From positions 10,903,274 to 10,967,273 of the forward strand of contig OZ038463.1 of assembly GCA_964036295.1 (NCBI GenBank): a DNA stretch of 64,000 nucleotides, given 5' to 3'. Origin of the DNA: Plumapathes pennacea (Eukaryota; Cnidaria; Anthozoa; Antipatharia; Myriopathidae). The position numbers and the translations under genes were made by a program. Positions 58,401 through 64,000 of this stretch are shown here, piece after piece. Within the stretch, counting starts at the first letter, position 1. Every line of letters begins with the position of its first letter. The notes under the pieces are model-generated. The model did no database searches. It saw nothing but the letters and a program-made list of their open reading frames with translations, and was not told the origin of the DNA.

Positions 58401-60245
58401 AATATTAAGAATTGATACCTACCTTCTACATATGTCTCGAGAAAATGAAGCAGAACATTGAAATTGATCACACTTGGCAGTGAAAGAAAACTTCACAAAA
58501 TGTAGAAAATACAGTACAATTCCTAAACAGTACAGTTATTCTACAGTTTCATAAAGCTATGTTATAATAACAAACTCAATTCCACGGGGTTACAACCTTA
58601 AAGTAGCCCAAGAATGGTCTCCTAGCAAACTGTTTTTTCCCTTTCGTTGGCTTTTCTAGTAAGTCGGCACTCTTGAGTTCAATTCCAAGTGAAGCATCCC
58701 AGAGAAATCCATTAAACTCTTTGGACTGAAAAGTAATGCATATTAAGCAAAGTCATTCAATTTGATAATTCGTATTAACTCTCCTCCCTCTAAAACAAAC
58801 CAGTAATGATGCTGTTTCTGTAGTGTTTTCTAATAATAATATATTTTGGGTAAAAGTTTCATGCTTTGTTTTATTTGTGCACAAATTTAAACATCATCGT
58901 ATAATTAACAAATAAACCAGCTTCAAGCGTGCTCCGTTCAGAAATAAAGCACGCAGCAAGTGACGAGAGCACGAAAGAAGTGTAGGGAGAAACGCGAGCC
59001 GAAGGCGAGCGTTTTTCCCCACTTCTTGAGTGCTCTCGGCACTTGCTAAGTGCTTTATTTCTGAACGGAGCACGCTTGAAGCTGGTTTATTTGTTTTATA
59101 ACATAGAACTTCAAAACTTTCACAATAAAACTGTCTTTATTCATCAAAAATGTTGGAATGCTAACAGCGATGAAAAAATAGATTCTCCTAAACGGCTCGG
59201 CGGTCCGAATTGCCAAGTCAGTACAGTTTCGCTTCAATTTTTCAACCAGGCCGTTTGTTCTATAAAATTAGACAACATCTCACAGTAAAGAACTATATTT
59301 CCTGTAGAACTTTGGACTACAAGTACATGAAATCATACAGTCGGCTAGTGCATAAAATGCAAATTTGAAGGGAATCAACAAATGCTCCAACGGCCGACTC
59401 GAAAATTGTGTGAATGAAAACTTACCGATTTCTTGACTCTACCTCGTAGTACAATCATTTGAAGTCCGTCCGAAAATTCTTCAATCATTTTTTTCAGTCA
59501 CATCGTCGGAAATTCTTTCTCTTGCATCACTACAAACACGTCTGTTCGTCTGTCTTCGCCGTTCGTGTTCAGTGATTGCTCACGGCTGATCTTCTTCAAC
59601 TGAACGATTTGCTCTCCTTCCTTGTTGAAGGATTCAACTTCATTCAAACAACCCACTGATGTAATTGTGATTCCCAAATATGCTGTACTTAGGGACAGTG
59701 CTTAAACCGAGTCGCTTTCCACGACGCTGACAAGAAACTTGCCGTTCTTCGACATAGATTTTCCCTCTCCAAACTGTTGAAGTGCTTTTTGATGAGGTCA
59801 CGTTCTTTACCGATTCACGGTGAACCGTACTAGCCGGTGCCTTCACTTAAAGCCAAATTTTATCTCGAAGTTGGGCATTGGTGACTCCATTCTCGCATTA
59901 TTTTCTCTTTTTTTGCCAGAGGATGACGTAAGCGTGGTTTATAACTTATAAACCACGGGTAAGTGTGGTTTATACTCTGGCAAACCACGGTTTTCGACCA
60001 ATCAGCGCGCGGCTTGTATCGTGACTATGTTATAAAATGTTATAAAGTAAATAATAAACAATGAGATTTTAAAGTGAACCCAGTCAGCTGTCAGCAACAA
60101 TGAATGTACATGTACTGTGATACAATCACACAGTTTGGGTGAGAGGAAGTTAGTTTATAGCTACACAGGGGAATTTTCACAGATTCCAGGAGTGTCAGTT
60201 TTGTACAAGTACCTGTAGCATCTTATGTCCAATTAATAGGTGCTT

Positions 60246-60277
<32 letters not shown>

Positions 60278-62328
60278 AATTGCACACTGATTGACATTGG
60301 ATAACCAACAGTCTTTTACTCACTCTAAACATATATCCGGCAACATCTGAAGTCCTGCATTCCCACTGCCTGTGATTTCCTCTACATTTCTTTACTGCTT
60401 TGAGAGATGGTTTGTTTAATTCATCCCTGATCTAGGAAAAGAAATAAAGAATTATGTTCAGTACAAATGAGTAAACTGAATAAAATAATAATTATTTTAT
60501 ATTGTACAGGCACCCAACAGTACAGTATAAAATAATTACAAGGTATGTGTGAAGATTGGTTTTCCTTGCAGAAAATCTTTTGCTCATACAGTACATACTG
60601 TACCTTGCATTTCACACAATGTTTTTTTTTTTTAGAAATTAAAGTATGGACCCTGCGGACTTTGACTGAATATTTATTAAGGTGAGCTCAGTAGGTGTGA
60701 ATTTTATTTAATGCAATATTACATGATTGAGCAATGTTTACTGACTGCTAGAGACTAGAAGATTTTTACGAGTCAGTTTTAGTTTTTTCTTGCCTGCTAT
60801 ATGATGCATAATTATGCAATTGCACCGCAGTGACTAACCTGTTCAAGTGCCCCTGCATCTCCAATTTCCTGGACTGCCAAAATATTGATGCTACCAAAAA
60901 TGTACAAAATAATGTAAGTATCACAAAAGCATCAAGATCAGCTCAGAAATAATCTAAGTAATGTTTTAGGTTATAATGTACATTAGGAAAAGCTTGGTAT
61001 TAATAATACACAATGTGAATACAAAAACAATACAAGCACAGATATATTCATTACTGTAATAATTAAAACTGATTGTATGTACACACTGAATTAAAAAAGA
61101 TGGTGGGTGCACCAATCAGTCACTTGCGGTGAGAAATGGAAAGACATTTCAGGGCTGTTGGTGGTAGCAGCAGCATTACTGTGTCTTCCGATTCTCTTTG
61201 TAAGTGGCATGTCTAATTAACAGAACTGATGGAACCAGTAGAACCCTAAACCATAACCCTAACTAAGGGTTAGAAGTGGTTAGGATTAGGGTTCCATTGG
61301 TTCTGTGAATTAGACATGCAGCTTTGCAAGAGCAACATTCTCAGTTGTACTTTGCCGTGCTCTTATGGCCACGGCTTCCGTTTTCATAATGCTACAAATC
61401 AGCTGGCTTAAACATACAATTCATGTACATTGTAGTACAGTAGCTAGACTTACCCATTTTCTATAATTGTTCTGCACACTACTTCTCTGACTCCATCATT
61501 TGCAACCTTGTCACTACTGAATCGCAGCAAGTTCCAAGAAGCTAAACGCACCACATCTCGGTTGTTGAACTTTGTTTCAACAACTTTCGAAGAAATCCAT
61601 CTGAAACTTTCCCTCCAGCCACTGGTACTAATTCCCCTGTTCTTAAGGTTAGAGCCTTTCTCCTCCTTCCTTGAATACTCCAGTGTGAGATGGGGCTGGA
61701 TTTTCTGCAGTAATCTTTTACTAACACCCCTGACAGCTGTGAGATCCTCAATCTGAGAGAAGGGCCCATGGGTGTTTCTGTACTCTATTATCCTTACAGC
61801 CAACACTGGGCCAATACCTTTGATGACTTCAAGAGTTTCTGCTCCTGCACTGTTTAAATTGATTTTTCCATCGATTGCCGAAGGCTCATCATTGCTTTGA
61901 GTAGGTCTGCATTTGTTGTGATCACTAGGGGGTAAATATTCAATAGATGTGGGATCTTTGTGCGAAGATGTAGGTAAACTTTCTTTGTCCTCAGAATGTG
62001 GACTGGCTTGCTCGATAACAATCTGTTGTTCTGAGTTCACTCTTAACAACACTCTTCCCTCAACTTGGACTTCGTATGGCAAAGAATTCTTCTCTATAAC
62101 TGAGACGATGTTGCTCAGCACTTCAATTTTTCCTTGGTCTTGAAGATTTCTCATGACACCTGTAAAGTTGTCGCTCAATCCAAAGTTGTCAAAGTCGTTT
62201 TGGGTTGCTCTGTTCAGTGGTACAGAGTATTTTACCGATATTCTCTCCGTCTCCACTTCTTCGAGCTCTTCTTCGACTTCATCGCTTCCCTTGCGTTTGA
62301 ATATCTCTTTTGATAGCTTACTTCCCAT
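55494..62328 (-). CDS. EEPD1: EEPD1-like endonuclease/exonuclease/phosphatase protein (complete)
   Basis: Nine exons: 62328-61454, 60890-60839, 60431-60324, 58725-58597, 58202-58122, 57411-57357, 57025-56972, 56181-56029, 55663-55494. All are GT-AG with consistent phases; 558 residues (human 569). The start MGSKLSKE carries Gly2 for likely myristoylation, as in the family. Residues about 156-212 form a ComEA-type helix-hairpin-helix (INLNSAG...VIKGIGPVLA). The nuclease fold follows: LASWNLLRF, LAVQE with Glu300, GDFN (Asp443, Asn445), FTNISVKNMYGSKCYDNMW and SDH (Asp526, His527), so the catalytic set is present. EEPD1 acts in replication-fork repair and, in vertebrates, at the membrane in cholesterol efflux. 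The N-terminal HhH seen in the vertebrate protein is not recognisable here. A uORF ends one base before the start. Confidence 0.94.
57637..57880. repeat. 39 bp minisatellite in EEPD1 intron 5
   Basis: About six units of GGTTGTTGGTTAAGAGTGAT followed by TCTTACATTCTTTGTGATT. The two central units are identical; outer ones differ by small changes. It lies between exon 5 (58122) and exon 6 (57411). Confidence 0.9.
58909..59093. mobile_element. Large foldback MITE in EEPD1 intron 3
   Basis: The left arm (CAAATAAACCAGCTTCAAGC, then GTGCTCCGTTCAGAAATAAA) is the exact reverse complement of the right arm over about 44 bases. Inner arms CACGAAAGAAGTG and CACTTCTTGAGTG also pair. The core has CGCGAGCCGAAGGCGAGCG. 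It lies inside an intron of the nuclease gene. Confidence 0.85.
59426..59870 (-). other. Possible alternative exon or coding relic in EEPD1 intron 3
   Basis: On the gene's strand, an ATG at 59488 opens 21 codons (MIEEFSDGLQMIVLRGRVKK then S) that run straight into a strong donor (AAATCG/GTAAGT at 59426/59425). Upstream, two more protein-like stretches occur in shifted frames (about 59846-59640 and 59640-59520). It could be an alternative first exon for the nuclease half of EEPD1 or a decayed inserted gene. I do not recognise the peptide. Confidence 0.25.
59915..59981. mobile_element. Small palindromic element (GTGGTTTATAACTTATAAACCAC)
   Basis: GCCAGAGGATGACG at the left mirrors the TATACTCTGGC end at the right. 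The core GTGGTTTATAAC/TTATAAACCAC is a near-perfect palindrome, with the GTGGTTTATA word repeated. It lies in EEPD1 intron 3. Confidence 0.6.
60247..60276. repeat. Poly-A tract (30 A) in EEPD1 intron 3
   Basis: Thirty consecutive A bases, 48 bases downstream of nothing recognisable. It could be a retroposon tail or a simple microsatellite. Confidence 0.75.
61207..61319. mobile_element. MITE with GCATGTCTAATT ends and telomere-like core
   Basis: GCATGTCTAATT at the left and AATTAGACATGC at the right are exact mirrors. Further in, GAACCCTAAACCATAACCCT faces GGTTAGGATTAGGGTTC, so the core is an inverted pair of telomere-like words. It lies in EEPD1 intron 1. Confidence 0.75.
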
Positions 62329-62329
62329 G

Positions 62330-62458
62330 TCAAACAACAAAATTAGATATGATTAGAGCCTGCACCTCGTGGAAAGACAAAGAACGAGCATATTCTTTTG
62401 TTCCCTGAGATCCACGCACATCAGAAAGGCCGTCGGACTCCGACTCTCTGTCAGCCAT
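62330..62458 (-). promoter_or_regulatory. Upstream ORF directly before the EEPD1 start
   Basis: An ATG at 62458 in a strong context (AACATGG) opens a 42-codon frame beginning MADRESESDGLSDVRGSQGT. It ends at TGA (62332-62330), one base before the EEPD1 ATG (sequence TGACATG). Ribosomes initiating here would have to reinitiate to make EEPD1, so it may repress translation. If transcription starts inside this stretch, the uORF would be absent; the transcription start is unknown. Confidence 0.5.
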
Positions 62459-62613
62459 GTTGAAACTTACCCAGCAGTCTTTACGAAAGCGCGGCCCCAG
62501 TCTTTCGCCGTGTCCTAAACCTCGTCCCAGGGCTGTCCGCGTGAAAACTCTTAAAAAATCTGATTGGCTTGCATTGTTTAGTATGACCGTATAATTTTCA
62601 GTCAAGAAAATTC

Positions 62614-62800
62614 AGGGTGCACTCGATTGGCCGTATTCCGGAATAGGAATAGCTAAAATAGTTCAAAATTTTATTTATTTTGGGGGAAATACTTCTCGGG
62701 ACTGTTTTAAAAACCCACGCTGACATTTCGAGCAGCAAAATATTTTATCAATCAGTATAGTCCTATTTCTATTCCTATTCGACCCAATCGAACGCGCTTT
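62614..62800. mobile_element. MITE with ATTCCGGAATAGG ends, copy 2
   Basis: The left end GGGTGCACTCGATTGGCCGT is followed by ATTCCGGAATAGGAATAGCT; the right end TATTCGACCCAATCGAACGC mirrors the outer part. It is the same family as 8907-9118. Confidence 0.7.
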
Positions 62801-62985
62801 AAGTTGAAAATCCGAAGTTTATAGCTCTATCTTGCAACTAAACTAGCCTGGACACCGTGGCGGGACACAATGTCATCTGATCCGACGACATGCTGCAAAC
62901 TGACTTATACTTAAAGCAGCAAGAACAACAATACAACACTAAATAAAGTAAACAGACGGGCCGTGAAGTGTGCTTTTATATCATG

Positions 62986-62991
62986 TTTATT
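62986..62991 (-). terminator. Candidate poly-A signal of the right-edge gene
   Basis: AATAAA on the minus strand, about 175 bases after the stop codon of the gene ending at 63165. It is the only perfect signal close to that stop. Confidence 0.5.
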
Positions 62992-63164
62992 TTCCATTCC
63001 CACTACATGAGCAACTACTATGTTTATCAGTAAATCGACCTTTACAAGCCAACAATTTACGATTTTCCCCTTTACATTTTATGCGACTCTACGTGCCCCG
63101 CAAACGAATGTCCGAGTTCGGTCCGAGTCCATTTTTGTTTTCCGTTCCGAAAGCTTAACCTTCT

Positions 63165-64000
63165 TCAAGCATCAGGAACTACATCCAAGAATCTTGGATG
63201 ACGATCCCAACATCTTTCCTTGGCGGTGTCCCGCGCATCACAGTAATTTATGATCCATATCGGCTTTCCGCCTCTCTTGGTGTAACTGATCTTGAGGTTA
63301 TGCTCGTGCCCGGACGCTGTTTCGGTGGTCTTTCTAATAGAAACTCCATCCTGTGCCAGTTCCGCTTCGTCGGCCGTCAAAGTGAACAGATGCCTGTGAG
63401 CACCTGGTGGTGTCCTTTTCGCGTCTTGAGTTTGCAGCCTGATTGGTTTTTTTCCTGGTGGAGTAGGTAGGGGCCCGGACCCTCCCAATGGCTGCAGACA
63501 CATGTAACCAAACGACTTGGACTTCATGAGGATTTCCTTGGTTGCTTCGAGTTCTTTCCAGACAGAGCTGCCATGTCCATGAACTGGCATGATGGGATAC
63601 CTTTGCCGTAGGGTTCCCACCCCGGCAATGGGAGGGAAGAAAACTCTTGTGCCACTTGCTCGAGTGATGCGAACTTTGCCCGTCTTATCCAGAACTCCAA
63701 CCGTGCTCTGTGTTGTGTCAGCGGCATCCGAGCTCACCTCTCCTCCAGTGAAGAACGCTGAGGGTGTCAGATAGTATATTTTGCTGTTTACTCCGTCATA
63801 AGCAGTCTTCGCTGTCCTTCCACCATTTCTTCCATTGGCAGTTACAGTTTTTCCCAAGGGCGATCGAATATCACCTTTGTAGTGTATGTCAAATGGGTTC
63901 CATCTGCTCAACGGGGTCATATAGATGATTTCCAGAGGGATAGCGTAAGTGAACTTTTGGTGAACCTGTTTGCATTTCTTGGGGTTGTTCTTTTTGCAGG
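63165..64000 (-). CDS. Unrecognised protein, C-terminal exon (partial at right edge)
   Basis: A long open frame enters from beyond base 64000 and ends at the stop at 63165, giving at least 277 residues. No acceptor with a pyrimidine tract is visible inside, so the exon probably starts outside the window. Visible features: CKKNNPKKCKQ at the start, FTYAIPLEIIYMTPLSRWNP, HGHGSSVWKELEATKEIL, HRHLFTLTADEAEL, GHEHNLKISY and a cysteine pair in INYCDARDTAKERCWDRHP. The repeated His-x-His words (HGH, HRH, HEH) suggest a metal-binding fold, and the Lys/Cys pattern suggests a secreted protein, but both are inference. I do not know the family. The composition and unbroken length make it a real gene. Confidence 0.8.
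   Translation of the reverse strand, partial: CKKNNPKKCKQVHQKFTYAIPLEIIYMTPLSRWNPFDIHYKGDIRSPLGKTVTANGRNGGRTAKTAYDGVNSKIYYLTPSAFFTGGEVSSDAADTTQSTVGVLDKTGKVRITRASGTRVFFPPIAGVGTLRQRYPIMPVHGHGSSVWKELEATKEILMKSKSFGYMCLQPLGGSGPLPTPPGKKPIRLQTQDAKRTPPGAHRHLFTLTADEAELAQDGVSIRKTTETASGHEHNLKISYTKRGGKPIWIINYCDARDTAKERCWDRHPRFLDVVPDA

Larger units (their letters stand above)
62459..63164. other. Spacer between EEPD1 and the right-edge gene
   Basis: The part next to EEPD1 is GC-rich and likely its promoter, but no TATA box is seen. A MITE lies at 62614-62800. TTTATT at 62986-62991 (AATAAA on the minus strand) is a good poly-A signal for the right-edge gene, giving it a 3' UTR of about 180 bases. Confidence 0.55.

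Overview
The window is nuclear DNA from an animal. Every gene that can be read is split by GT-AG introns or belongs to an animal-only family: a Gs alpha subunit, a CLN3-like lysosomal protein, a TRIM-NHL protein, an EEPD1 nuclease and a neurexin-like laminin-G receptor. The AT-rich, repeat-dense background, the many foldback miniature elements, the intronless TRIM-NHL gene and the neurexin-like receptor suggest an anthozoan cnidarian such as a stony coral. That placement is inference, since no marker gene is present. There is no sign of a bacterial operon, a CRISPR array or a virus.

Layout. 1-2720 and 12260-16605 are two copies (A and B) of one long dispersed repeat; copy B carries a nested 1,168 bp DNA transposon (14305-15472). 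Between them lies a two-exon, minus-strand, neurexin-like membrane protein gene (6119-9978). 16606-23601 is gene-poor and full of foldback elements. 23602-37796 is a complete 13-exon Gs alpha gene on the plus strand, 381 codons, with a 6.6 kb intron 5 and a minisatellite in intron 12. 42355-44903 is a two-coding-exon CLN3-like gene (+). 47386-49599 is an intronless RING-B-box-coiled-coil-filamin-NHL gene (+). 51061-54384 is a satellite of about ten 350 bp units. 55494-62328 is a complete nine-exon EEPD1 gene (-) preceded by a short upstream ORF. 63165-64000 is the last exon of an unrecognised gene (-) that runs off the right edge.

The genes do not form a pathway: they are unrelated neighbours with mixed orientation, as expected of animal chromosomes. 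What links the window is its repeat ecology. One roughly 200 bp element with ends reading TTAACCCTTTCACTCCCAAG occurs seven times; several other inverted-repeat families sit in introns and spacers; and one transposon carries a piece of a RecQ-type helicase.

All gene models were spliced by eye using reading frame, GT/AG sites and family knowledge; the exon phases add up exactly in each multi-exon model. UTR ends, promoters and transposon superfamily names are much less certain. No strong case for a wholly new biological system was found. The items most worth checking are the helicase-carrying transposon, the hairpin satellite and the seven-copy element family.
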